The position numbers and the translations under genes are program-made. 64,000 nt of DNA from positions 11,394,632-11,458,631 of the forward strand of contig NC_087377.1 of the NCBI RefSeq assembly GCF_963675165.1, written 5' to 3'. Shown piece by piece: positions 34,215 through 47,100 of the stretch. The stretch comes from Halichondria panicea. Its lineage: Eukaryota; Porifera; Demospongiae; Suberitida; Halichondriidae. A model generated the notes under the pieces. The model worked only from the letters and a program-made list of their open reading frames with translations. It was not told the DNA's origin and ran no database searches. How positions within the stretch are numbered: position 1 is the stretch's first letter; each line of letters opens with the position of its first letter.

Positions 34215-35170
34215 CTATATACATGTAATATAATATGTACACCTATTCCTGGTGTGTTCAATGATAATTATTATTATTATTATTATTATATCAGTTGGGT
34301 TGGTGACAATTTGCAGTAGGTTATCGTGTTTCCTTAAGTAGTTTTTTACAAAACTAAACATTTCTTCTGCCGGATTGAGATCAGGACTATACGGTGGAAG
34401 AAATAGTAAAAGTATGCCCATTTGTCTGAATAGATCTGTGATATCTTGAGTGTGCACAGACAAATTGTCCATTATAACAATTGAACAAGGATTATATCCG
34501 TTGAATGGTAGCTGTTCGGTATGAGGGATCGTCTTGCATATATATAGTCAAAGAAACTTCCGCATCAACATTATAGACTTAGTAACTTCAACAGCTACTA
34601 CACCATCAGTGCTCATGCCAGCAATATAGCATTAACTCTTTGCCCACGACTCAACAGGCGTTTATTCTGTGCAGGTGCCAATGCATATCCATACTTTCTG
34701 ATATGATCTCTGGCATCTGAACCCGTTTCATCAATAAATACAAACTGGTCTGGATTAAATAGTAAACACTGAGCCATAAATGCTCCACGGAGTGTATAGC
34801 ACCTTTGGAGAGCTACTTGTTGAATCTTCTTTTGAGTGATTCCATATCTTCTAAGTAGCCGACAAATAGTTGGGGGAGTCACCACAACCCCCATTGCTTC
34901 CTCCAATTCGTGGCACACCTCAGAGAGATACATGGATGGATCCTCGAGCACCATCCCAACTGTATATATTTCTTCATGTACACTTAGCTTTCTCAGCTCT
35001 CTCCTTTGTTCGCTCAGTACAGGGTCTACTTTTCCTGTTTGCTGAAACCTCGTAAATATACTGTATGCTGTGCTTGCTGCAGTATTTAAGTTAGTAGCTA
35101 TCTTGTCATAGGTAAGATTCATACCAATTCTTTGATAGACTATACTCTCCAGCGTAGATATGTGCCATAG
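34215..35170 (-). pseudogene. IS630/Tc1-mariner-type DDE transposase
   Basis: The N-terminal helix-turn-helix region (YDKIATNLNTAASTAYSIFTRF) is followed by the DDE_3-like core: FVFIDETGSDARDH (first Asp), IVIMDNLSVH (second Asp), PPYSPDLNPAEEMFSFVKNY (Glu). The frame is broken between 34613 and 34475, and the C-terminus runs into an ATT microsatellite (34263-34291). I did not find terminal repeats. Confidence 0.75.
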
Positions 35171-36602
35171 GCTTTCTTTCTTCCCGGTTCAGCTGACATT
35201 TTGATCTGTAGTATTACATTTGAATTTCCCGCAGTTTTCCTCTTGTAAGCACAACACAGAAGTCCGTACGTCAACGCAAATTCGAACGCAACTGAAATCC
35301 ACTGTAGCTGTTTAGGCCCTCAAAAGATAGATTATGTTGTTATGATTATGTTTCCTTGATGGGAAGTAAAAATGTCCAAAACTTTCTTAGCTATGCTAGC
35401 TTCTTTAGCTCTGACAGCCACCCTAGTAAACTAATTCATGTAAGTTGCTTCTTAAAACACAATATCTAAGTCAACACACAAATCTTTCAGACAGCTGTTC
35501 AGGTAGTAACACAGCTCAATGTACAACATTATCAGTGGATGTAATCACTCTGTAATGGATGTAATGCCAGTAATCACTCCCTTTTTACAATGATTACTGC
35601 AACCAAACAGTGATAATTATAAATATTCATCCATTACATGCACCCGTTGATTTGCATTACTCATTAGACAATGACATTGAATCATTAGACTTCTTACTTG
35701 GCTATGGGTCAAGTGTTAGGTAAAGATCATTAATGCCAAAAAAATTGTGGTGGCGGCACAGTGTGACATTACATACCAAGTAAGGCAGAAATTAAAGCTG
35801 TACGCTCACACGCATGCACTTGATGATCCGCCAGCTCCAACAACTCTTCATCCATTGGTCAATATCACTTCAGTCAAGCAGCTGAGACAAAACAGACGGT
35901 AAAGACCCACTACACAATAAACATCGAGTGAGACAAGGGTACTAGTCTGATAAAGGGTCATGCAATCTATTTGATGGACATAAATATTAAATGATCAAAA
36001 TAATGATGACAGTAGAAAAAGACCTAGCTTGCAGGTATAGTCTACTGCTTTTCAAGGTCACCGTCACTCCAGCTAGCCTCGATTCCAGGCAAGATATTTA
36101 CTTTTGTATAATCAATTTCTAGTAGAAGTTGATTTGGTTCACTTGAACTTAGCAATGGCAAAAACATATGCATGAATAAATCGAGTGACCAATCTTAGAA
36201 TTAGGCTGCTAATAACTATTACCACAAGCGTAAAACCACACATGATAATTGAGTAATTCGTTAAAAAGGAGTACAAGCTACTCCCCACTAATGAAAATGC
36301 CTATAAGCGTACAGCCAGAGGTTAGCTAATTATTAAAGAAAACATCATTAAGGCTATGCTGGCCAATTTTCCTTTAATAGAACGGAAGGTCTAAGAGAAT
36401 AGGCTTGCATTTGGCATGCATAGATCAGATCCAATGACCACTCTACTACTAAAGGCCATCCCAGTGTATATAAACCCCTCTCCTTTTGCAAATAATGATC
36501 GGAATGTGCTGAGGATCCTTGATGGTTTTCGACAGCCTCAAAGTACTCGTGCAACTTCGGGACGACACCTTCTATATCAGAACATGATAAGGTTGGTCTA
36601 CC
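35171..36602. other. No gene recognised
   Basis: 35530-35600 contains short direct repeats of ATGTAAT..CACTC. 36073-36090 has a solitary TAGCCTCGATTCCAGG end. Frames near 36354-36628 have no recognisable domain. Confidence 0.35.
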
Positions 36603-38203
36603 GTTTTGATGACATCACAAGCTGCTAACCACAAATCGATGACACTCTAATAACCACGTAAGTGGGCGTACAATAACTGTACGCCCACTCTTAATTAAGC
36701 TTGCGGTTGATTAAAGCGTCATTGGTTTGTAGCTGCTGATGTCATCAAACAGTAGAAATTATGTAGCTTTTCAGTGTTATCTCCGCAATGGAATAGGATG
36801 TTCTTGGTATCAAAATGTAGCCCATTTATCTGTAAACTTAGTACAATTTGAAAGCTAAGCTATTAGAAGTTATTACTCTAACCAAAAGTGTACCTAAAAA
36901 CAAGTAAATCATGAATTATAAACACTGTGAACATAATTATGTAAGACCCATAAAGGGATGGTCAGGATATCTAAATCATTGAACAATTATGTGATGAAGA
37001 CGACTAGGACCTTAGCTGTAAAAGATTGCTGTTTTATTACTCTAACCGATTATATGTACCCACTATAACAATTTGCTGTTGTTCTATTAATCACTACAAA
37101 CCCACCACCGTATGTTTCATGGAAGTGAGTATGTTTGGTCATTCACCTAGCCTCCTTCGCAGCCTCTCCTTTTTCTGTTCTTTGTCACAATAGTTCAATA
37201 AGATAAAATACGGGACAAATTGGAGGAACAAAAAAAGAAAGAAGGAAGAGACAAAGAAAAAGGAGAGCCTGCCTTGCTAAGTCGTGTGACAGTAGACAAG
37301 TGGTATAGACAAGTGAAAATGAGCGTGGGCAATCATTAGCTGGGCGGAGCCTGACAGAGCAAAACGCTACAGCATGCCTACGCATTGCAAACTCTAACAT
37401 AAAAGCTGTTAGCATCATAGATAGTAAGCCAGAATCAAGTGTGGAGACATCGTAGACGAGGGCTTACCTAGTAAAGACTGAAGACTAAAGATCTAGATCT
37501 ACATCTAAATTTAGCTCAGTTTTTTTCCTGAGTTCAGCAGACCCACTTGACTAGTATAGATATAATTATTAGATCTACAGCAGTATATAGTCTACTCTAG
37601 TCTTTCATACTTTCTCTACTGACTAAAGGTCTCACGAAGGCCTACTCTACTCATGCTACTGTTCATAAAATTAATTATACACTCCAGTACAGGTTGTGTT
37701 CCTAATAAATGCGTTCCAAGTACTGTGTGGGAGGACAGTTATTGAGGTTTTCTCTCGCCTACGCTCGTTAAAATGTGTCTACGTCAGTATGGGGATCACG
37801 CGTCTCCTTTTCTTTGTCGCTTCCTTCTTTCTTTCTTTCTTTCTTTCTTTGTTCCTCCAATTTTCTCTTCTCTTATTGTGACAAAGAACAGAAAAAGGAG
37901 AGGCTGCAAAGGAGGCTATCATTCACCTACACAATAGTATCAGTACAATTTCTTAGAAATGTTCCAATCGAAAGATATTTACATTTAAGTACAGCTACTC
38001 ACAAATTTGTGGTAATCTACTCTCTAAGCTGGATGCACTGTAGTTGCACAAGCACTACTGTAATACACTACAATACACCTGCACAGGATTAAAATCTCCA
38101 TCAATCTCAAACCTTTCCTAGGGGAGAGCCGCAGAAATTAATATGGACTTTTATTATGTGTATGATGTGAGCGTGTATCAGCGCCCCTCTTTGTAAAAAC
38201 ATC

Positions 38204-38717
38204 TACGGTATAAGCTCTTTTTAAGGCGCCACATTAAAATAATTACGCTGGTAAAGGTGGCTCTATTAGGAGGTTGAAAAATTAGTTTCGAGACTGGATG
38301 GCGTGTCTTTAGAGGTGCGCCTTCTAATTGGAGGTAAAAAATAGCTTTGCAAATGGACTGTGCATGTCAGGAGCGTAGGAAGCATAGGTGCTGGAGCACC
38401 CCCTTATCTTACCTGGTTACTCCATGAAGTTCAGAACAGCTAGCTTGATGCCACAGGGCCAGGCACCTGCAGCAGTTTTCTTGGTCTTCCAACAGGCTAG
38501 GTTGTACACGTTAAAGAGGTACTGTGGTTACTTTTGGCTTGAGGGCTGCCCAGATGTGGAAGGAAGAATTCTGTGATCTGTTTGCTCATTTTACCTCTAT
38601 TTACCAACGCGCAGCCATACTCACACGTGGTGGAGCTCCATTTAGAGTTTCAAAAATTACTTTGGAGGCTTTATGGCGCATCTTTAGAGGGGCGCCTTAA
38701 AAAGAGCTTATACGGTA
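38204..38717. mobile_element. TIR element, right-arm copy
   Basis: Inverted copy of 17334-17847, present before the duplication. Confidence 0.75.
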
Positions 38718-39021
38718 CCTATACACCACTGGATTCTTACCGTTACTGCTTGCTAGCATGTGGGCAATCACAGCAGTCTGAGAATTAACAGAGCAACAGA
38801 ATGATAGCATTTACTATGAGTACATACTTCAAGAATAGACGGATAGGAGATATGCACAAGTACAGTCATTGACCATTCACACTAGCTGGGCGGAGCCCGG
38901 CACCCGTTCCCAACGGGTGGCCGGGTGACACGCTTATATAGGATTTGTACTGCTGCACTGAGGAGTGCAGCCCAATCAGATTGCAGTATTGCAAGTGGTT
39001 GGTTAATACCCACTTAGCTAG

Positions 39022-40440
39022 GTGGGTGTGCAGCTGGGCGGAGCTGCCTTGAGCAAAATACACAAGCTGTCACAGAAGCTGCTAACGAGCTTGGAAGTAG
39101 TCACTTCTTTTCTGAGAGGCAGAGATGTCTTTGCTGTATTGCCTACTGGATTTGGAAAGAGCCTTTGCTATGCTTGTTTGCCTGCAGCATTTGACAAAAT
39201 ATTGGAGAAGGAGAAAGGTCATTCTTGTAGTAGTAGTCACTCCTCTGCTGGCCATCATTCATGATCAGGTATGTAAGGCTAGATAGAACATACATATAAT
39301 TATACGTACATGTGCATATGAGCTGTTTACACATAACTAGATCATTCTAAGCTGGATGCTTTTATTCTATATATAGGTAGCCATCTATTGTTCTAAAGGC
39401 ATCTCTAGCACATATGTCTCGGGCGAGATGTCTGATGCAGCTACAATGGATGCGATCTTCCACGGAAAGTATCAGCTAGTATTCTTTACACCTGAAATGA
39501 TCATCAGCAAAAAGCATTGGAGAAGACTTCTGGGGGGAGATGTGTATGCTAATAGACTCAAGGCTTTGATAATCGATGAAGCTCATTGTGTGAAGAAATG
39601 GTATGTATTTGACTCATCGTTTTTTATTAACATGTGTACCAATAATATTATTGCAGGGGTGAGACTTTCAGGCAAATGCTGTTGAGAATTAGAGAAGTGC
39701 GCAGCCTCATTCCAACATCAGTTCATGTGATGGCACTAACAGCAACAGCTACCCGAAGTGACATTTCATTCATTTCTCGTATTGTTGGCCTAAGAAACCC
39801 ATTTGTCATTACGAGAGTCCCAGTAATCCCAAATTTGATTTATGCTGTTGGATTATTCAAAAGTATACCAGAGACATTCCAAAACTTGGCCCAGAAATTG
39901 GTAATCGAGAGAAACAAGTTTCCCAAAACAATCATATATGGACGTTCTTTTGGAGTGTGTGGTGACATGTACCTCTTCTTTAAGGATTACCTTGGAGCTG
40001 CATTCACAAATCCTGATGATGCACCTGATCTTTCTGAATTTCGCCTCGTGGACATGTTTACAAGTGTCACTGATCCAGCCCATAAATCTGAAATCATTCG
40101 TTTATTTAAGGGTGATGGCAATCTTCGCATTGTTGTAGCTACTATGGCATTTGGTATGGGTGTTGATTGTCCCAACATTCGATAAATCATTCATGTTGGC
40201 CTGTCAGACGATATCAGTAGCTATGTACAAGAGACTGGTAGAGCAGGTCGAGATGGTAAACCATCACGTGTAACCCTTTTGAAGGCAAGAATTTACCATC
40301 AAGTTGATAATGAGATTAAAGAACATGCTTCAAACTTCAACACTACAGATTGTAGAAGGGGTGGTCTTTTCCGAAATATTGACAATTACAAACATGTTGA
40401 TCTCGGTTTCAATTGCTTGTGCTGTGATATTTGTTCTAAG
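39022..40440 (+). pseudogene. RecQ-like superfamily 2 helicase
   Basis: Three exons can be joined: about 39022 to 39269, about 39378 to 39599 (donor GTATGTA) and 39656 to 40440 (acceptor ATTGCAG). Motifs in order: Walker A LPTGFGKSLCYACLP, FFTPEMI, DEAH box IIDEAHCVKKW, ALTATATRS, IVVATMAFGMGVD, ETGRAGRDGK, and a RecQ zinc-binding remnant (CRRGGLF...CCDIC). RecQ enzymes unwind DNA 3' to 5' using ATP. An in-frame TAA at 40183-40185, between motifs V and VI, breaks this copy, and the frame around the first intron is uncertain. It starts about 140 bp from the TIR, facing inward. Confidence 0.8.
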
Positions 40441-40496
40441 TCATGTTTATGTGGACAGTGTGACCTAAGACTTAGTTACTTCTTTCAGCTAATTAC

Positions 40497-40735
40497 ACAT
40501 TTTATTTTCATTATTACCTGTGCTTCAAGAAAGCTGCTATATCTACCGAAACATTTCCTGCACATTTTGGGCAATCTGTTTTTATCACTGCCATTTATAA
40601 TACTGTTAATGTGGACATCAGCACACATCTGTTCTTCCTCATTCTCCAGTAGCATTGTCCACAGGTCCAACACTTCCTTTACCAGGCCTTGATAGCTCAT
40701 CCCCACATCCAAAACATTGTAACACTTGGGCCATT
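40497..40735 (-). pseudogene. Zinc-finger N-terminal fragment of a transposon protein
   Basis: Reading left from the right TIR: QCFGCGDELSRPG, then after a frameshift VLDLWTMLLENEEEQ and LPKMCRKCFGRYSSFLEAQ, ending at a GTAATA donor (near 40517). The paired C-x2-C motifs and spacing resemble the zinc-finger N-terminus of the DUF6589-type gene at 44194 (CRLC...YICRKC). The rest of such a gene is missing, so the element appears internally deleted. Confidence 0.55.
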
Positions 40736-41250
40736 CTTGCTCAGTACTTTATTTTAATTTAGTAGCAAAGTCATGTTGTTCAGTGCCAGCCAGTGTGGTA
40801 CAGTGCGGTGCATATTGCGTTTAACACCCACTTAAAATAATTATATTCATGATGCTCCAAGCAATATTACATAACACACAAGTACAAATCTTATATAAGC
40901 GTGTCCCCCGACCTCCCGTCAGGGACGGTCGGGCTCCGCCCAACTACATTCACACAGCATAACTAGATCTAATTCAATAATAATTTTATTATACATCTAC
41001 ATTATTATTATTGCTGACTTACAAAAAAGACGAAGAAAAGAGCCATGATTTTCGGGCGAATTCAATGAACCGTGGATATAAAGACGCTTAGTGGCACGGC
41101 ATGACAAAAATGAAGGTAATCTGAAATCCCAAACCAGGTTCCGACTTACAGTAAATTGCCCCGGAGGCGTGGCCTTGTTGTCACGGATGAGCATGAGGGG
41201 GCTGTGCAGTTTATGTCTAGCTAGCTGGGATTTGTTTTCATGCAGTAGCG

Positions 41251-43454
41251 ATGGATCTTCTTGTCCAGATATGTCTCCTGTTCTATCTCCTATCATCTTT
41301 TGTTGTTGCAGGTAAAGTTCGTGCCTAGACTAGATCTAGCCTGGGTACCGGTACGTACGTAGCTATGTAACTGTTTTAAGGTAGATAGGCTGATAGCAGA
41401 TGTATCATGTGTATTCAGTATTCAAGTACATGTAACTGTACCATATTATTGCCCTATTAGATACTTCTGTCATTTTGTTTCCAAAACAGAGGCCACTTTG
41501 GATCTGATGTATAACACGAGTGTGGCGTGTCCTGGAGAGACAGTTTTGTTCACATGCTTCGTACCTGGTGGTGTTGCATTGCAATGGAGAGTAGATCCTC
41601 CAGCAGAGTCTATGTTGATGTCAGAAGTACAAATTAATCCATTCAATATATTCTCACAAGTTGGTCGAAGGGACACATTTGGATCTGGAGTGATCATGTT
41701 TGAGGCTGTTTTTGTGAGCAATGATGATGGAAATCTGACGTCCACTCTCATCAACCTCAGTGAAGTGTCTGTACTGGATGGTAGCAATGTCACCTATACT
41801 GCTACTATTGATAATGGTGTTGTAATAGAGTCACAACAGACTGTCACAGTTGCTGGTGAGTTTTTAAATTCTCCATGCAGCTAATCATGAATTTGCAGGT
41901 GCCCCAACTTCTCCACTCAACCCAATAATTTCCTCCATTCAAAATCAAACTCTCTCTTCCATTATCACTCTGGACTGGGACTCCCCCTCCTCTACTGGTG
42001 GTGTGTCTGTCAGCTATGCCCTCACCATCTCCCCAACACCTCTCTCCGAGTCACCAGTCACCGTGGAGACCACCTCGGCACAGATAACCATCTCCTACGA
42101 CACTCACTACACTGTGACCATCAAAACTGTCAACTGTGCTGGCAATAGCAGTGCTGTAATGGTGGTGATTCCTGCTATTGGTTAGTAGAAGTGACCAATA
42201 GAAGGAATGTAGTGTCCTTTTTTCTATGGATTAGTAACCTACACCTTATATTATGTTTCTCCAATGCAGTTACCTGCCCCTCTAATCCACCACCTGCGGA
42301 TCGAGTGACCATCAATGGTGCTCCACCACTGCCTGTACTAATAGGATCAACACTAAGCTTCACTTGCAATAGACAGATGGTACCATCAACCTGTGAGAGT
42401 GATGGACGATGGTCACCTGACCCCACCACTTACATGTGTCTCTCAGGTAAGTTGTAATTAATATCATGGCTGCATTGTACGCTATAGCTATAGTCCCCTC
42501 CTCTCAGTTGCCACCTGTGGTTCTCCTGCTGCACCATCTAGAGGTAGTGTGGACATCAGTGGTGGGACACCACCCTTCTCACTGGGTTCAGAGGTCACCT
42601 TCCACTGTGATGAGGGACTGTTCCCCCCTAATGTGAGGACCAGCACATGCGCTGATGTGGGGGGTAGGGGAGAGTGGGTGGAGAATCCCGGGAGCTTGGT
42701 GTGCAGGGAGAGGCCAGGTGAAATGTAGTTGTTTAGAAGCTTGATTTTTCTGTCAAAAAATTTGTTTAACTGCATGTGTACAATTGTACCGCCTTTGTTC
42801 CACATTTCTTAGTATTCTGCAATGGCAGGTCATTAATGGGTGCTCATGTTGAGCTGATGAGATACAAAGATGTATACTCACAGTTATTTTCTGACCGTCC
42901 CTATATATATATATAGTCAACTGCACTGTGCCTGCTGAGCCGTGCAACGGTGCTATAATGGACTATGAGAGGTTGAACGAGACAGTGTCGGAGGGAACAG
43001 TGCTGACTTACCGGTGTGACAATGGATTCTCACTGACTGGACCCAACACCATCACTTGCACTAATGCTAGAGTCTGGAGTACTGAGCCTGAGGCAATCGT
43101 GTGTGTACTTATGACTGAAGGTGATGAGCTTTGTAATAATATATAATTATTGTATACTATCTACTATCTCATTTCACATGTACAGTTTCTACTATCGCTC
43201 CCTTGTTCTCCACTTCTGCAACTGTCGCTATCAGTGTGGTCATCACTTTCATTGTCACTCTAGTCATTGGATTCCTCACTGGACTCCTAGTGATGCATCT
43301 TTTCTCTCGTAAGAAGGCAGTATACTTCCCGGCAACTGAAGGACAAGCTAACGCAGCGTCCACTGCACCAGTTGGTCCTGTTTATGAGGAGGTGTCACCC
43401 AAAGAGGACATTGAACTCAACACAAACCAGGCGTACGGACCATTAGGACTGTGA
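41251..43454 (+). CDS. Ig-FN3-CCP3 receptor with short two-tyrosine tail
   Basis: Seven exons with consistent phases give 522 residues: 41251-41311, 41490-41855, 41899-42180, 42270-42446, 42508-42717, 42917-43120, 43186-43454. Exon lengths 1-6 are identical to those of the Death-domain receptor (61, 366, 282, 177, 210, 204 bp). Signal peptide 1-20, Ig 21-142, FN3 143-236, CCPs 237-433, TM about 447-469 (VVITFIVTLVIGFLTGLLVM), tail with VYEEV and, 13 residues on, YGPL. The second Ig cysteine is replaced by tyrosine (NVTYTATI), so the canonical Ig disulfide is lost. It lacks the Death domain and proline-rich tail. This is the long receptor's ectodomain on a different signalling tail. Confidence 0.9.
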
Positions 43455-44086
43455 CAGTTGTTCACTCTTAATTTTAATACAATAAGTTAATTACGATCAT
43501 TCTGGCATTTCGTTTGTTTATGGACCTATATTATATAGACTCGCTATAGTTTAATATAGATAGTGTTGATTAATGCCTAATACTAATCATAGATTGTCTC
43601 ATGCAATTACATTTATATATCCCTATAATTATACAGGTTATTTTTTGCTGTAAAACCTGTTATTATTATAATGTGGTTTTTCTGACTTCCTCAATCAGAC
43701 TGAAATAGAATAAAGTGATGTGTTTCTTTATGCCTATGAACCAAAACTCGACAGTTATTATAATATACCTCGGTGTGTGGTAGTATGTACATTACACCTA
43801 GCTTTCAGTATATTCAGCTTTGCAACTTTCATTATTATGCATTGAGACAATGTAAACAATACATGTAGCACTGAATCTGTTCGCATAATTATTTAACAAT
43901 TAAGGTACATTACTTATACAACAGTTACTGCATGTTACTGTTCTGTCAGACTTGTCCAGATTCCTAGCAAATATAAATCACAGTACATTGTAAGAAAAAC
44001 AATTATAGTAACGAGTGCATGGTGTAAGCTGTGCTGTGCTATAATGCCTCTCGCCATGTTTTGCTTTGCTCAAGTAGGGTACACGT
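43455..44086. other. 3' UTR/flank, no further gene
   Basis: AT-rich DNA between the receptor stop and the left TIR of the next transposon. Confidence 0.4.
43709..43714 (+). promoter_or_regulatory. Candidate polyadenylation signal
   Basis: AATAAA 255 bp beyond the receptor stop codon. Confidence 0.4.
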
Positions 44087-44193
44087 TAGCCTCGAACCAG
44101 GCCCAACGTAAAATTGGGCCTGGAAGGGATTGCATGCGCATGAAGCTAATAATTGGTCAACACGTGTGGTGAAAACTGGAGCTAGCTCACAGA

Positions 44194-47100
44194 ATGGCTT
44201 CTGGCAGAAGTTCTACTTGTAGACTTTGTTCCTCAACTACATCTAGGAAGTATTTATTTGGTTTGTTTACACCTTTAGGAGAGAAAGAGAAGTTGAGTGA
44301 CCGCTTAAGCACTTTATTGCTGGTGCATGCCAATCACCAAGAACGATATGTTGCCTCAGTACATTTGTAGGAAATGCAAGGAAGCCTTTCTTGTAGTGGA
44401 AAGAAAGTTGAAGTCCCTACGCATCCAAGCCAAAGAGAGTTTTGACAAGTTTCAACAAACAGTCCCTATGCACACACAAACACATTTCAATGCACCTACA
44501 TGTACACCAGAGTCCCGAAAGCGACCTAAACACACTAGTAGCTTAACGGGAGTGTCACCATTTATAGCTAGGTCTCGTCCGCCATCTAAAAAGGCATCAA
44601 GAAGATTGTTTGAAGGAAACCAGCTTTGTAAGTAGCATTACATGTATACAAAGTATGTACACACACACACACATTAATTTATGACAACCATGCAAATTTA
44701 ATGTGCATGTGTTCTTGCTGTAATTTTCTTTTCTTTAGCTCCAGAGAGACCAATTCCACCTGCTCCTTGTTTGGCATTGAGCAGCAATTCATCTGTAATA
44801 GATATGGACAATGTCACGAGAGTACACCAGATTAACATACATGTTGCAATTTTCTTTTGTAGCTCCAGAGAGACCTCCTCCTTGTCCAAGTGAGAATCTC
44901 TCACCCACACATGGTATGCACAATGTCATGTACAAAGAACTTAATTATTATAATTATTATGACGCAATTAGATAAAAAACATGGGTTTTTAATCTTGCCT
45001 CATACATGCATTAGGGGTAACTGTAACTAGCATGGCAAATCGATATGTTAATTACTGATGAAACGGTTTCGACATCTGTTAAGGTAAGAACACTTTCGAA
45101 CCCTAACCCTTGTAGCTAAATATAATATTGCAGGTAACAGTTACCACCCCAAGTCACTCTGGTGGAATAATTAAGCAGCTAGATACCAAGTTGGAAAAAG
45201 TTGGAAGGGCATTAGCAGGAGGTCACATTCCTACAATTGCAAAGGCCGTGTACGCCAATCCTGACCTTAAAAAGCAACTGAAAAGTAAATTCTTATCGGA
45301 AGTAGGTACTGAGTGTTCTACCATGTGCAGGATAGAATTACCAATAAAATATTAACGCACCATCAATGTTCCAGAAGATACCAGTCGATGCCATATCAGC
45401 ATTTTCTTGGAGAAAGTGCATCCGAGAGCTCGAGTTACATGCTCCAACCCTTCTTCAGATGCTCTTGGTAATTTCGACTCACACCGACCACAGAAACTCA
45501 AAAAAAAAGACGACTCTCACTTTCCAGGAATATGCATGGCAGTAGCATGTATCATAAAGGAGAGGAACAAACATAATTATGTGTGGAATTCAGAGCATAA
45601 TATCATTGATCCTATTCAGGTCTTGTACCGAGAAAAAGGTACGTATACTTTGATGTCACAAATATGGAACTGACATATCTTTTTCTTTACGTTTCAGGTA
45701 TACACACGTCTGAACCAAGTAGGTGTTGCCGTCAGCTATGATACAACCATCTCCACCATCGGCAAAATCGCCAAGCTTCATCAAGTTCCGATCAAAGACT
45801 GGCTAAGTACGGGCACTGACATCAAGTTAGTTGGCGACAATGTCGATAAGAACGTTAGGGTACGTGACATTAGATCAGACCATAGAGGTGAGATGGTACA
45901 CATGTACAGTATGCTTGTGGTCAAAAGCTGAGTTCAATCAGCTGGTCTTTCAACAGCGAGTAGAGCGAGTAATCTCACAGACTGCTCAGCATTGCATTTT
46001 TTACCATCCAAACATGATCTGGATGAAATTAGGGGAGACCTGGTAATTCTTGTCAGTCGTATTCTGTGCAAGTACATCAAACCATTGAAACCTCTATTGT
46101 CATCATGATCAGTCGACAAACACATTACACACCAATATTCCACTGAAATGGCCTTACCATCTGATGTACATGTCGTTGATGTTTTGATGAAAAATGAGAA
46201 CAGTAGTGCTGATATGATTGAGATAATGCAACATCAACAGAGCTTCATTCCAGAAAACTTTCCCAAGGGACATCGGATCATGTCTGGAGGAGACCACCTG
46301 ACTTGTGAGAGGCAAATAGCAGCTCAGCACCACCTTAGTGATGGGGACACACAGAGGGAACACCTGGAGCTAATAGAGCCTCAAGTTGAGGATTGGCACG
46401 CATTAATGAATTTCATGTTGGTAAGAATATGTACATGTATATGTCAGGGTTTCATCTAGGATAAAAAATTTGGGAGGGAAGGTTTGTTATGCGCGCCACA
46501 AATTTTGGGTCATGCCCACTTTTGTTTACCACACTCCCTATTACATGCTAGTGCAGACTTGTACAAATGTGATGATGTCATTATTCTCAAAATTTGGGGG
46601 GGAAGCTCAGCATTTTGGGGGGGGAAGGTTCACCCCTGCCTCCCCACTACATGAAACCCTGTATGCATGTATACCTCTGCCTCCCCACTACATAAAACCC
46701 TGTATGCATGTATGTATATGTACTACGTACATGTATAGTTATTGCATTCCAATTTGACCCACCAATAAAGTCATTATTATTAATTTTTTATGGCCATCCT
46801 TTTTACTTGTAAGTAGCATCCTTTTTACTTGTAAGTAGCATACGTGTGCTGTACACTGTACATAGGCATAACAAAGTTTAACGCTATCAAGTAGACGATT
46901 AAATTATAAACATTTTACCTGCTATATAGGGTATTTGGAAGAAATTGTTCAAAGACTCAGCACGAGACCATGGCACCCTGAGACAGCTCTGTGGTCTTCT
47001 TGGCCGGCACCCAGCAGCGAAGGACCCTAAAAAGGATATGAATGCCTGTGTTGATTTCCTGATGGCTGTGGTGAAGGGTCACTATATTGCTGCGGCTTGT

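Larger units (their letters stand above)
38883..40946. mobile_element. TIR transposon carrying a RecQ-like helicase
   Basis: Ends TAGCTGGGCGGAGCC (38883) and GGCTCCGCCCAACTA (ending 40946), with inverted similarity continuing to about CACGCTTATATA. Flanked by CATTCACAC at 38874-38882 and 40947-40955, an exact 9-bp duplication. The left duplication arm has this 9-mer once (complement at 17169-17177), which is the empty site. Inside, a RecQ-like gene runs right from the left end and a zinc-finger fragment runs left from the right end. Confidence 0.9.
36603..42717. repeat. Right arm of the large inverted duplication
   Basis: Reverse complement of about 15436-19345, carrying half of the foldback element, the TIR element copy (38204-38717), the upstream region and the paralogous receptor exons 1-5. 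It is interrupted by the 38883-40946 transposon. The inner boundary falls in the middle of the foldback element. Confidence 0.9.

Noticed and set aside
15436-42717. Inverted duplication as a pure assembly artefact of two haplotypes
   Set aside because: Not ruled out, but the tails and CCP2-3 differ far more than alleles would, and one arm carries a transposon with a clean empty site on the other; a true duplication is more likely.
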